Shown in pieces: positions 34,140 to 44,244 of a stretch of 64,000 bases of DNA (its first letter is position 1; each line of letters begins with the position of its first letter). This stretch comes from Labia minor. Lineage: Eukaryota > Arthropoda > Insecta > Dermaptera > Spongiphoridae. The DNA is taken from positions 71,576,546-71,640,545 of the forward strand of contig OY720344.1 in assembly GCA_963082975.1 (NCBI GenBank), read 5' to 3'. The notes beneath the pieces are model-generated. The model worked only from the letters and a program-made list of their open reading frames with translations. It searched no databases and was not told the DNA's origin. A program made the position numbers and the translations under genes.

Positions 34140-35765
34140 TTAGGTTAAATGTGACATTTTCTGAGTACATGATGCTCCTTGACTGGCGAAAGGATAGAGT
34201 ATGTTCTGGACAAAAATTGGTCAAATGTGTCAAAGGAAATACTACTTATGTTTAAATTGCATAAGTAATGTGGGACTACAACGAGTGTTTTGTTTTTCTT
34301 GTAGAATATGAATTGTAAATTTATTGTTGTTTTTGAGACATAATAGTTTAATATTAAAAATTTTTATAATTTAAATTAATAAATGAAACAGATATTGGTG
34401 ATTATTCTTAATAAAATATCTTGTTTGTTAACGTTTGTGTGTTTTTTGTTGTAACATTTGCCTAATTTAGTGTAACGGTTAGCCCCGGGTGCTGGGTTCT
34501 AACACGTCTCTTTTCTCAGAATCTTCTAATCTTTCTAATTGTCTAGTGTATGAAAATTATTTTAAATTTAAATCCTGAGCAATGACTCAATTAAACAAAA
34601 TCTATAATCAGATAAAATAATCCAACAAATAAAAAAATATTAATATCGTATTAAGCTATCTCAGTCTCTCCTAAAGAAAAATCAGTTTTTTAGTATTTTT
34701 TTAGGTTTTTTTTCAATCTTAGACCAAACTGGACTAAAAAATATATAATTTTATAATATTATAATCCGATTAATTATTTATAATATTATAATCCGATTAA
34801 TTTACAGGTATAACATTAAATCTAATTTAGTGTTTTTAAAAATTTTTATCAGTTGAATACTGAAAAAAAAAATTGAAGAAATCATCTCAATTACATGTAT
34901 TATTGTAAAATAATAATAAGTTCAATAATCTATCTGAATTTATAATTAAGTTTTGTATAATCTTTAATTAAATAATTAATGTTTTATTAATGCAACAAAC
35001 CTTAAGGATCAGAAAAATGCTGGACACATAATAATTTACAATTTCTATAAAGTTTACTTTAATACTATAACTTCTTTTTAGGCATATACATATATATAAA
35101 ATTGAATAAATTTCAATTGATTCTCATTATAGTATACCTTAAACATAGTTAAAGCACATTTGTTTTTCAAGTGATCTTCTTTGTCTGGAAGTTCAAAAAT
35201 AAATAACTGCAATTTTTTAACATAATTTAGGGTTATAAAATTTGATTCAATTATCAAAACAGAAAATAATTGAATTATTAAATATTTTTACAAATATAAA
35301 ATATTTTGTCTTTTAAATTATAAAATTTCATTCTTCATATATAAATAATATTTAAAAGTACGAATAAATAGAGACATGAAATAAAAAAAAATAAAATAAA
35401 ACATGAATAATTAATGTGAATATTTACGTCAAAAACATTATGGAGAAACATTTGCTTTAGATCATAGAATAACATTTCAATGTAATTAATTAAAAAAACA
35501 AATTATAAAAAAAATAATCAAAATAGATATTAAATTTAAAAAGACTGAAATCAAACACAGAAACAGTTTAGAAAAATTAAATAAATATTAAAATGGATAT
35601 ATTTATGTATAATATTATTTCATGGAAATAGATGAAAATGTTTATTTAGTTATATTTATATGCGTACATATATACATATAAATAAAGTAAAGTGTTATAA
35701 TGTTAGGATTTGTGTATCTTTCGTCAACTTAACTCAGTATTAAATCATTGTTCTTAATTTTTTTT
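34140..35765. other. AT-rich stretch with a possible tRNA-like remnant
   Basis: At about 34465-34510, TAGTGTAACGGTTAGC and GGGTTCTAACACG resemble the A and B boxes of a tRNA-derived sequence, but spacing is far too short for a tRNA gene. The rest has no recognised feature. Confidence 0.3.
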
Positions 35766-35770
35766 TTATG

Positions 35771-36219
35771 TTTTTACCGACAGACGATAGGAAGGGAAGG
35801 TATTTTTTTTACACCAAACTTCACATGTAGAGATTTTTACATATCTCCATGAATCATGCATTTTTTGTTAAGAGAAGAAAGTTTTTTTAGCATGATGTCT
35901 GACCGTCCGTCCGTCTGTCCATTGTGTGTACGTATTGACGTGAATAGTTTGAATGGCTTAACGGATTTATATTAAATAATAATAATAATAAGATATATTT
36001 TCTTAATGCATTAGTAATATGAATCCATCAACTTTTGGTGTATATCCGGAAACTGGAAGTGGTATAGTTTACAAATTATTTAATTTATATTCATTGTCGG
36101 AAATTTTTTATTACGTTAAAGTAACTGGTGAAATAAAAAATACATACATATATAATATTATAATGTTGTTTTTAAATATTTTTAAATCGTCGGTCGGTTC
36201 TGTTCCTGTCCACAGCACA
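35771..36219 (-). mobile_element. F2 element, copy 3 (degraded)
   Basis: In reverse orientation: TTTTTACCGACAGACGATAG at the low end, the conserved ACATATCTCCATGAATCATG, a short (GTCC)n core near 35907, the CAACTTTTGGTGTATATCCG segment, and GTCGGTCGGTTCTG with CCTGTCCACAG at the high end. The CRE-containing section is deleted or decayed. Confidence 0.65.
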
Positions 36220-36229
36220 TTTTTTATAA

Positions 36230-36880
36230 CGTTTTTCTTAACTTCACTTGGCGTCTGTCTCTGTGTCTGTGTCTCTCTGTCTGTTCGCTCTTTTGACAAA
36301 TTGAAATAGATTTTTCATTGACTTTTTATTGAGATAAAATTTTGAAAATTTTTATAGATATTTCAATGAATCCCTAGAAGCTATAGAAGAAATATAATTG
36401 AATAATAATTAATTAATTGTAATTAATTAGCGATTAATTACTTTTAGTAACTAACTCCTTTTGTATTGCTCCGATTAATTTTTTTTCAACGGATTCTGAA
36501 ACATAAATATTGATTTCAGGATCGATTTTCATTTTGAACGAATTTAAAAAATTTTTATAGCATTAAAATTAATGATGAATACTTATTAATCAGTTGTATC
36601 GCCAATGAAAAGGGGTTTCTTCCCTTCAAATGACATAGAGAAAATATTTTATATATATATATTATTATATATATATCCCCGAGAGGAAAAAACAACAAAA
36701 GAATGACCTTTTTTATGAAGACTATATATATATATATTTATAAAATATACATTTATAAATATAATATAACAATTACTTAACATAAATGCATAAAATCAAT
36801 TTTGGAAGATTGTAAGAGGATCCAACTATGGTGCACTTATAATGACCCACGATGATTGTGAATTGTATTATAAGTAAATT
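36230..36880. other. AT-rich stretch
   Basis: It contains (TA)n near 36648-36675. Beyond the primer-binding-like site at 36882, minus-strand sequence could be retroelement leader, but no gag-like frame was seen. Confidence 0.4.
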
Positions 36881-36881
36881 A

Positions 36882-36890
36882 TGGGCGCCA
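36882..36890 (-). promoter_or_regulatory. Primer-binding-site-like sequence beside the LTR
   Basis: The minus strand has TGGCGCCCA five bases after the LTR end. These nine bases fit the start of a lysine-tRNA primer site used by some LTR elements; the match stops there. Its position implies the LTR could serve as a 5' LTR for sequence at lower coordinates. Confidence 0.4.
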
Positions 36891-36895
36891 AACTT

Positions 36896-37209
36896 TGGGT
36901 AAATTGTCTTTATCCCGGAATACAAAAGGGTGTTAAAAATTTAAGGGAAAGGGGGAAAAAAATGTTCGCACTAATACACTTTAATTAATAAAAAAAGTTT
37001 AAACAGATTAAATATAAGACAAGACTCAACTGACAAAAATAAAAAAAATTGGAGGGGGATTGTTCCTCCCCTTAGTCGAAATATTATCTCTATATATATA
37101 TTACATTTTAACATTAATGCGACAAAATAACTTTGTTAATATAATAAGAAAAATTGAAAAACAAAATAAAATGAATAATAAAAAAAATATAAATACTTTG
37201 TCCGTTACA
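36896..37209 (-). repeat. Gypsy-type LTR, 314 bp
   Basis: Read on the minus strand it starts TGTAACGGACAAAG and ends AATTTACCCA, giving TG...CA bounds. A purine tract CAGAGGGGGAGGA (37210-37222) directly precedes it, as expected for a 3' LTR. The integrase stop codon TAA falls inside the LTR start. No second copy of this LTR was found in the window. Confidence 0.6.
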
Positions 37210-37219
37210 TCCTCCCCCT

Positions 37220-37560
37220 CTGATTCCGAGGTCTTTTGATTGAAGAATCAGCCCTAGGAACGGACAATTTTGCCCTTCCTCGCTTACGTAGAGGAACTAC
37301 TGGAGTAGAACGTGTGTCGTGACATAGACGCAAAACTGATGTATGATAAACTTCCAAAGTTTCATTAGGGTTCTCAATTGATACAACTTCAAAAGTTGTT
37401 GGTGATCTCTCAGTTTTAATAAGATAAGGTCCGTCTCGTTTAGGAGCAAATCTTCTGACTGGATCTACTAATAGGATAGAGAGTTACCAGGTGAATATTT
37501 AAATCCAGGTTGAGCTCCACGAGGGGGAACAAGTCCTTGAGTGAATAGATGTTTTTGAAT
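37220..37560 (-). pseudogene. Gypsy integrase C-terminal domain
   Basis: The minus strand shows FAPKRDGPYLIKTERSPTTF, EVVSIENPNETLEVYHTSVL and a basic end (PLRKRGRAKLSVPRADSSIK) with a stop at the LTR junction. The FAPKxDGPY block is the SH3-like C-terminal domain of gypsy integrases, which binds DNA. A frame change at about 37470 separates it from an upstream segment (PPQIQKHLFTQGLVPPRG). The catalytic core is absent. Confidence 0.75.
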
Positions 37561-37699
37561 TTGTGGTGGCTCCATAACTCCTGGTGGGACCGATGGGCTC
37601 TCGGAGACCCCACCATCTGTCCATATCGGACAGCAGGATCTTCTTTGCTGACATTGGTACCGTCCATGGAATCGACGGCCCTTTGCAGCGCATTCAAAC

Positions 37700-38260
37700 A
37701 ACCGCCTGTGTTTATATAATGTTCAGTGTATGGAGTTGGCTCTCCCCCTGGTTGAAAGACAATTTCATGTTCTTTTAATAAATGGGTAAGTTTTATGTTC
37801 TGTTCCACAGTTAGCTGATCAGTGTTTTCAACAACAGTATTATTTTCATCTGTGGTGCAGAGATTTTCTTGAATAAATTTGATTTTCTCTTAGGATAATT
37901 ATGAAAATACCAGCTAATACTAAACCTGCTTTTCTGAGGGTAGTCAAGACCTAATAGTGATCTATTTCTACTGACATTGGGTAGGAATATCATTTCTATA
38001 TGTATTATTTTATTTTTTATTTTTACAGGAACTGTAGCTAATAACACGGAATGTATACCCTTTTTCCCGCCGGCTAGAGTTAAGAAAAGAGTTTCGAATT
38101 GAAAATGTTCTCCTCGTTGTCTTAAATAGCTGAGAAGACGCTGACCGCCAATAGAGCGAGTGGCCCCGCTGTCAACACAAATAGAACCAGAAGCTTCATA
38201 GATGGAGGCTTCTATTAGAGCGAGTTTAGTATCCCCATCTGTAGTGACGTCACACTGTAA
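37700..38260 (-). pseudogene. Gypsy protease and start of reverse transcriptase
   Basis: The minus strand reads SICVDSGATRSIGGQRLLSY, with D-S-G the active site of a retroviral-type aspartic protease. It continues to FLPNVSRNRSLLGLDY, the usual C-terminal part of that domain. After a frameshift comes EQNIKLTHLLKEHEIVF followed by TPYTEHYINTG, the linker and first residues of gypsy RT. Reading stops there because the RT core is deleted. Such proteases process the Gag-Pol precursor; this copy is broken. Confidence 0.8.
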
Positions 38261-38537
38261 GGCGTGTGCGTTAGTATTTCTCTGTTTCGGATTGCTTCTC
38301 TTTCTTCTTTCTCCCTTTCCCTCCCTCTTTCTTCTTTTTCTCTTTCTCTTTCTTCTTTTTCCTTTCTATCCTCTATGATGGTCATAAGTAATTCCCGTGT
38401 AAGGTCTTCATCATAATCAGCAATCATGTGATGTCATTTTTTATATCGATCCTACGAGAATCTAAATTCATAACTATTCCTAATTCCTGTGCTAAAAGGA
38501 TAAGATCCTCCTTTTTCCCTTTGCCGAAAAATGGCAT
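38250..38537 (-). pseudogene. Gypsy gag N-terminal fragment with Arg/Glu-rich stretch
   Basis: From ATG at 38537 the minus strand reads MPFFGKGKKEDLILLAQELG and continues about 37 codons to a stop at 38424. After a frameshift it resumes as DYDEDLTRELLMTIIEDRKE, then a run of KEEREREKEE-type repeats to about 38280. This start (short basic sequence, then a helix and an Arg/Glu coiled region) resembles gag of arthropod gypsy elements. The capsid part is missing. The purine/pyrimidine-biased DNA here (CTTCTTTCTC repeats on the plus strand) reflects the Arg/Glu codons. Confidence 0.65.
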
Positions 38538-38580
38538 TTTTAATAGGATAATTAAATTTAATATTAACCAAAGAGAAGAA

Positions 38581-39022
38581 AAACTTTTAGAATAAATTAT
38601 TTAATTGAATTAATATTTGAATATTAGAATTTAAAATAAAAAGTTAAATATTATAATAATTCTTTGATTGGGAATCGCTATGATAATTCATTGTTTAAAA
38701 TAGGGACAGTGAGCAGCGAGCTGCTCTTGAATGGACAACACAGAGAATTATATAAACTTTAAAAAATTAATTTCTGCGGTTATTGATTAGATATTAATAA
38801 AATTTATAGCCGATGTTACTATAGAGGTATATAAGAATATTGTGATGTAATTTCATAGAAATCGGTTCAGCCAATTCTGAGTCTATAAAATAGTTATTTT
38901 CCGGACAGACAAACAGTCAGACAGAAAAATTCTAAAGTCACTTTTGAATTCTAGAGGTCATGAAACGCGAAGATATGCAAAAAATTTTAAATTCTGAGCA
39001 ATTTGCAGACAAAAACCTTTAT
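38581..39022 (+). mobile_element. F3 element, copy 2
   Basis: It aligns with copy 1 from AACTTTTAGAATAAA through AGGTCATGAAACGCGAAGA to GCAGACAAAAACCTTT. The microsatellite core is reduced to a few CAGA units near 38905. The middle differs from copy 1: GTGAGCAGCGAGCTGCTC replaces the corresponding block. Confidence 0.65.
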
Positions 39023-39551
39023 CTTATCTTATTATGCTAGCTAAAATTGTATATATGTATTTATCTATATATATTGGTTCTCAAAAACCGCTCTAACGAT
39101 TTTTTTCAAATTCACACTAGATATAGTATTTATAAAGAAAAATTAAGTTTTATTGATGATATCTCTTGAAACATACAGCTTCATTATTAATTTCTTAATT
39201 GAAAATTATATATGGAAAACGTCAAAATTTTTAATACTGCCTGCTAAGACAGTAAAAAAATGACAATTTTTTATCTAAATATATATAGTACAGAGGCTAG
39301 AGAGATGTTTTAACGAGTGGATTTCGTCGGTTCGAAACTCGCCGGGTGAATCGTTATTTAAAAATGAAAATAATGATTTTGTTATTTTTTTTTCTTTTTA
39401 TCTATTGTTTACTTTTTAATAAATTACTATTCTATATTTATTTATTCATTGTTCTTTTATTAATTAAGTTTTAGATAGTTTTATAATTTTTAATATTTTT
39501 TCAATAAAATATTATTTAATATATTTATTAATATTATTTTATTTATTATTA

Positions 39552-39625
39552 TTGAGTACCCGAAGTTCCATTCATTTTAATCAGATTGATGCAATGATGC
39601 AACAGTTAATAATTGTAATATTGTA
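39552..39625. repeat. Direct repeat, left copy
   Basis: CATTTTAATCAGATTGATGC followed by a GCAAC-TTAATAATTGTAAT segment recurs at about 40408-40475 in the same direction, bracketing the palindromic element between them. Confidence 0.65.
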
Positions 39626-39747
39626 ATAAATTTCTATCTTGAAAATTGTTAGATATTATTCAGGATATTTTAAAAACTATTTCTTTCTTTAATTAATATT
39701 CATTTTTTCTATAAGTCAGATATATTTCCAAATATTAAATAATTTTT

Positions 39748-40238
39748 GAAGTGAAAACTTCTTTAGCGGCGTTGAGCACTTTTGCGGGATGGGGAAAAAG
39801 TATAGAACTCGCGTGATCGTGACCAACACCATGAAGCTAGCACATTACGTCTGCTTTCAAATTTCTTATAACAGAGCGCGAAATTTGAATTGTCATTAGA
39901 ACTGTTTTATAAATTATCTCTAACATATAAATATATATTTATTATGTAAAGTTCATTTCATATATACATATATAATCAAAATTATACGAAATGAACTTCA
40001 CATAATAAATATATATTTTATGTTAGAGATAAGAATTATAAAACAGTTCGTATTGCAATATTTTAAACAAAGTTGTGTATTTATATATATATAAATATAA
40101 GTTACAAATTTGTTTAAAATATATGTTTAAAATAATATATAAGTTATATATATATACATGCATATGAAATTCATCTTTCTCGTGAAATAGCGCGAATTTC
40201 GTCTGTTTTAAAATTTCTTACGCAGAAGTTTTCACTTC
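39748..40238. mobile_element. 491-bp palindromic MITE-like element
   Basis: The ends are exact 15-base inverted repeats, GAAGTGAAAACTTCT (39748-39762) and AGAAGTTTTCACTTC (40224-40238). Inside lies a second, longer inverted repeat with arms of about 60-65 bases (39899-39960 and 39985-40049), from GAACTGTTTTATAA to AAGTTCATTTC, around a spacer of about 25 bases. No protein is encoded. Confidence 0.7.
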
Positions 40239-40407
40239 TGTCGGCCAGTCCCACGACTGCCAATTTTGCTTTTTTAATTCCGAAAAGCTGCAAAGCACGT
40301 TTTTTTGTCTTTAGTTTGTTTTATAACCACTTGGGGCGCTAAACAGTTTTTCAAAAAAACACTATAGAAAAAAAATATATGTACCTATATATTATATATT
40401 TATGTAT

Positions 40408-40475
40408 TATTGAGGAGCACAAGTTCATTAATTTTAATCAGATTGATGCAAATGTGTAACATTTAATAATTGTAA
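40408..40475. repeat. Direct repeat, right copy
   Basis: Partner of 39552-39625 with several substitutions. Just beyond it, at 40514-40540 and 40598-40624, are two more similar GC-richer strings, CGAGAGCTCGGTGTCCC and CGAGGCTCGGGGTCCC. Confidence 0.6.
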
Positions 40476-41227
40476 TAAATAATTAAAGAATTGTGTATCA
40501 ATATTTTTTAAAGGGTAGAGCGAGAGCTCGGTGTCCCAGGTATTAATATTACCAGCCAAATCCAATAATAATGAATCATTTTTTTTAACTTAAGTACCGA
40601 GCCGAGGCTCGGGGTCCCGGTACTATATATATATAGATTATAATTTATAATTTTACTAATTGACTAACAAGAGATGGTCAGTTAATTGGGTTTATTTGAC
40701 ATTTCTCCAATGAGGTTTAACAGATAATTTAAATCTCATTTTCATGATATCGGAATTTCTCACCCTTCCTTTTACATACCCTATTTACATCTCGCGTACA
40801 TATTTCAAAAAAATTCTAATCGTGGGTTCAATCCGATATATACAACAAATAATCTAGTTAATATCATCTGATCACATATTTTTTTTATTATTAATCATTC
40901 AATGTAAGTTACGACAAAAAGATATAATCTGATAAAAAATAATTTCAAGATTACAACAAAATAAAAATATAATAATTTATCAGGGACCTTTTAAATTTTA
41001 ACTGAATAAGAATTTATCATCGTACAGAAAAAATAATAATAATAATGCTATATGTAAAATGAAATAGACAAAGTAGGTTGTTTATCAATTGAAAAAAAGA
41101 AAAGAAAATTTTACTATATATAATCGATGATAAGAGCATCTTATTATTTAAATATCAATTATATTATAAATCAAATGAGAATATTGGAATTAGACAGACC
41201 TCGTATATAATAACATAATATTTTATA

Positions 41228-41345
41228 GTATAGTACTAATCCAATAGTACTATAGTAAAGTATATACTACTATAGTTCTTAATACATAGGATACTACTAT
41301 AGTATACTTTAATAGTATAGTACTATAGTATTCTACAATAGTACA
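41228..41345. repeat. TAGTACTATAG-type low-complexity palindrome
   Basis: Repeated and mutually inverted ATAGTACTATAGTA strings can fold into an imperfect hairpin of about 30 base pairs. Confidence 0.6.
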
Positions 41346-41826
41346 GTACAAATTTCTGATGATGACGTTACTCTCCAAATGATCATAAAGTTAATTAAAA
41401 GTTTATTTTGAAACAAAAACTATTTGTTGGCTTGGTTGATAAGAGGTAAGGTTAATTATGAAAAACATAACGATTACATTAAAAAATGAAAAAAAAAAAA
41501 ATAAAAAAAAAACTGAAGCTGCATAATAGAGTTATACCTAATAAGATGAATATTTAAACAAATCAATTTTATCATAGAGTTGATAATAGAACAAGTGTTG
41601 CCTTTGTAACAAAAGAAATGCAACTATTAAACTAGGTATTGAATTAATCATCCAAAAACATTATTATCTCACAGATCTCTAACATCATAAATGTGAAATA
41701 GCTTTAACAGACTTCTCAGATAACAACAATTATAACTTTGCAAAAAATATAAATAAGAGAAATATAGCACACAATATGAAAAACACATTAGCAAATATGA
41801 AATCCAAATATTAATATAAATATAAA

Positions 41827-42470
41827 ATAAGTTGACCCGTGGCCAGGTCCGAACCGACCGACTGTTTGAAATAAATTAATTTCCAGCTACAGAAACAATT
41901 TCAAATAATTTTAATATATCTATTAATGTAATAAAAAACAGATATGGATACATAAATAATAAATATAAACATTTTTAATTTTATTTTATTTATAATATAT
42001 ATGCAAGACCAGGCTGTGACGTCATGAATGGCTGGATGACGTCATATAATTTTAAATCAAGAAAAAACTAATAAATATGATTTTTCTCGAGGATAAAACC
42101 AATACAAAGTGCATGATTCGTGGTGATATATAAAAAAATCTCCTTTGGTGTGAAAATAACCCTTTCCTTCCTATCGTCGATCGCTAATACTACCACTTCC
42201 GGTTTCCGGAATTGCACCAAAAGTTGATCAATTCATCCCACTGATGCATTAAGTAAATATACCAAATTTCATCAAAATCGGTTGAGCCGTTCAGGCTGTA
42301 CACATCTATACGGACGGACGGACGGACAGACGGACAGACGGACGGACATCATGCTAAAAATACTTTTTTCTGTTTATAAAATGCATGATTCGTGGAGATA
42401 TGTAAAAATCTCCACATGTGAAATTTGGTGTGAAAACAATACCTCCCTTACTATCGTCGGTCGGTAAAAA
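41827..42470 (+). mobile_element. F2 element, copy 2 (full length)
   Basis: 5' AAGTTGACCCGTGGCCAGG and the inner ACCGACCGA are matched by TCGGTCGGT at the 3' end. TGACGTCA occurs at 42017-42024 and 42037-42044. An approximately 90-base unit (GTGCATGATTCGTGG to CTATCGTCG) occurs twice, at about 42111-42190 and 42380-42465. Between them are CGGTTGAGCCGTTCAGGCTG and a (CGGA/CAGA)n core at about 42311-42348. It is non-coding; the layout parallels F1 and suggests a Helentron-associated element. Confidence 0.75.
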
Positions 42471-42479
42471 TGTTATAAA

Positions 42480-43173
42480 ATAACGTTTTTCTATGGACTA
42501 AAAAGAAGCCTGACTAAGTTTATGGATGAATTGCTTCATATTCAACGAAAAACTTTGGGCTCATTTAGTTTTATTTATTTATGTGAACAATCAATTCAAA
42601 TTTTTGTAATAATAAAAATTTTATTAAACACATAAACTGACAAATTTTTTATCATGAGCAGCTAGTATATAATATATTAACCAAATAGGAATTATTATTC
42701 TTGTTGAAGTTAAAATAAAATTCTTCAAAAATATTTTAAATTGATGGTTCAACTATTTTTTTTTATTTAACCGAAGATATTTTTCAAACCTCCAAAAGTT
42801 TCCAATCAACATTTAATTTAATAATGAAAATTGATTTAGAGATAATTTCTATTAATTAGATAGGTATCTTTCAGTAATATAAAGCAGCCAGACAATAGAC
42901 AATTTTTCATTAAATTATTTTGAATGCTTAAAATTTAATATTAAAATTTCAATCTTCGCTTTATTTACATCATCATCCTGGAGGGAAACATATAGGCTAG
43001 AGGGTTTAAAAGTTTCCCTTAAACGACTATTAAATAAATAAATTCTAATTAAAATTCTCTCTTAGCTGTTCCGTTGGGTGAAATTTATTTGAATTCACAA
43101 ACACGAAATTTCGGCTTGCAAGAGATCTGTTGAAATATCACAATTGATCCTTTCTCATATACGTAAATATATT

Positions 43174-43174
<1 letters not shown>
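42480..43174. other. AT-rich stretch with an inverted ACTAGCTGCTC end
   Basis: ATGAGCAGCTAGTAT at about 42655-42669 is the reverse complement of the end seen at 14099, 18919 and 53077. No gene seen. Confidence 0.45.

Positions 43175-43224
<50 letters not shown>
43175..43224. repeat. (TA)n microsatellite
   Basis: About 50 bases of uninterrupted TA directly abutting the left end of the next element. Confidence 0.9.
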
Positions 43225-43227
<3 letters not shown>

Positions 43228-43942
43228 TGGCGTACCTAGGGGGGTGCGGTGGGTGCGGTCCGCACCGGGCGGCACTTATCTTGGGGAGGCATTTTTTAAA
43301 TTTAGTTATAGTTGTAAAAAGCAACCATTTCATATTTATTTTTTTTCTTTCTTGAATAATAAATGATTATTATGATTATTATAAGTTTACTATTTGATTT
43401 ATATAAATTATGATTAACTATATGATTTCGAATATTATTCCTCGGTGTATATAAATGCATTTTAGTGTAAATTTTGAATTCTAATTCCAAGAACAGGATA
43501 ATAATTTTATTTTATTGTATTCATTAAAATTCGTTGAATTCGTAAACGCATCTTTACGATTTTGTTCGGCAATTTTTCCTAACCAAAATTTTTTCATATC
43601 AGTTTATAAATGTCATTTCTTTTGAAAAGTTTATATGATTACTTTGAAGTGATATACCAATATTTTTTTAAATCATCGATTTTTCTTTTGAAAAGCAGGT
43701 AAATAAATAAAATATAAATTTTGAGAGCATTATTCACAATTTTTCTAGTATGAAAGCTAGAAGAGTAAATAATATATAAATATGTTTATGAGTGCATACA
43801 AATATGTGAAAAAATTTACTCTGTGTATTAATTAATATTGATTAAATAACTTAATAATTTATTTATGTGTATTAATTTATAAAAACCACTATTTGATTGA
43901 CTTATAATAGAAAGGGCGGCAAAAGTTCTAGGTACGCCACTG
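43225..43942. mobile_element. 718-bp DNA transposon derivative, TIR CAGTGGCGTACCTAG
   Basis: Perfect 15-base terminal inverted repeats CAGTGGCGTACCTAG...CTAGGTACGCCACTG. The ends are GC-rich (GGTGCGGTGGGTGCGG near the left; GGGCGGC near both). The interior is AT-rich with no recognisable transposase. Both flanks are (TA)n, so either a 2-bp TA or an 8-bp TATATATA duplication is possible and the superfamily stays open. Confidence 0.8.
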
Positions 43943-43999
43943 TATATATATATATATATTAGAATTATAATATTAAATTTGGATATTTTTTATCTCCTA

Positions 44000-44240
44000 A
44001 ACGGAAAGAGCCAGAGTCTGCTTGCGGCACAATGTTTAGTAGCCAAGATAGTATCCAGCACAATTTTTGTTTTTTTGGGAAAACAAAAAAGCGGTGCCAG
44101 CAAAAAAAATCGTTTTTTTTTTATTTTCCGGTTTGTTTTTTGAGATGGGTGACAGGCGTTTTTTTGCGGCACAACTTAGCACAATTGCGTTTTTTCTTGA
44201 ATTATAAAATGGCGGTGCTAACTTCACGCACATAGAAGAA
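44000..44240. other. Less AT-rich block, unidentified
   Basis: TGCGGCACAA occurs twice (near 44023 and 44165) together with poly-T/poly-A runs. Overlapping short frames on both strands have no recognisable product. Confidence 0.25.
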
Positions 44241-44244
44241 AGTT

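Larger units (their letters stand above)
37210..38577 (-). mobile_element. Ty3/gypsy internal region, internally deleted
   Basis: On the minus strand from high to low coordinates: gag start, aspartic protease, the beginning of reverse transcriptase, then a jump directly to the integrase C-terminus and the polypurine tract. Most of RT, RNase H and the integrase core are gone. No 5' LTR is seen; an F3 element begins at 38581, about 40 bases before the gag start. Confidence 0.75.

Noticed and set aside
33970..34233. Minus-strand 87-codon frame with RFGFRSGS-type repeats
   Set aside because: It is the reverse reading of the ACCGAAA-rich subterminal repeat of the hAT element, not a gene.
34465..34510. 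tRNA gene candidate with A- and B-box-like strings
   Set aside because: The boxes are only a few bases apart and no cloverleaf, anticodon arm or acceptor stem can be drawn.
38283..38370. Pyrimidine-rich CTTTCTC tract as a regulatory element
   Set aside because: It is the complement of Arg/Glu codons in the gypsy gag fragment.
39320..39352. tRNA B-box-like GGTTCGAAACTC
   Set aside because: No A box at suitable distance and no acceptor stem; it may be part of a repeat but cannot be called a tRNA.
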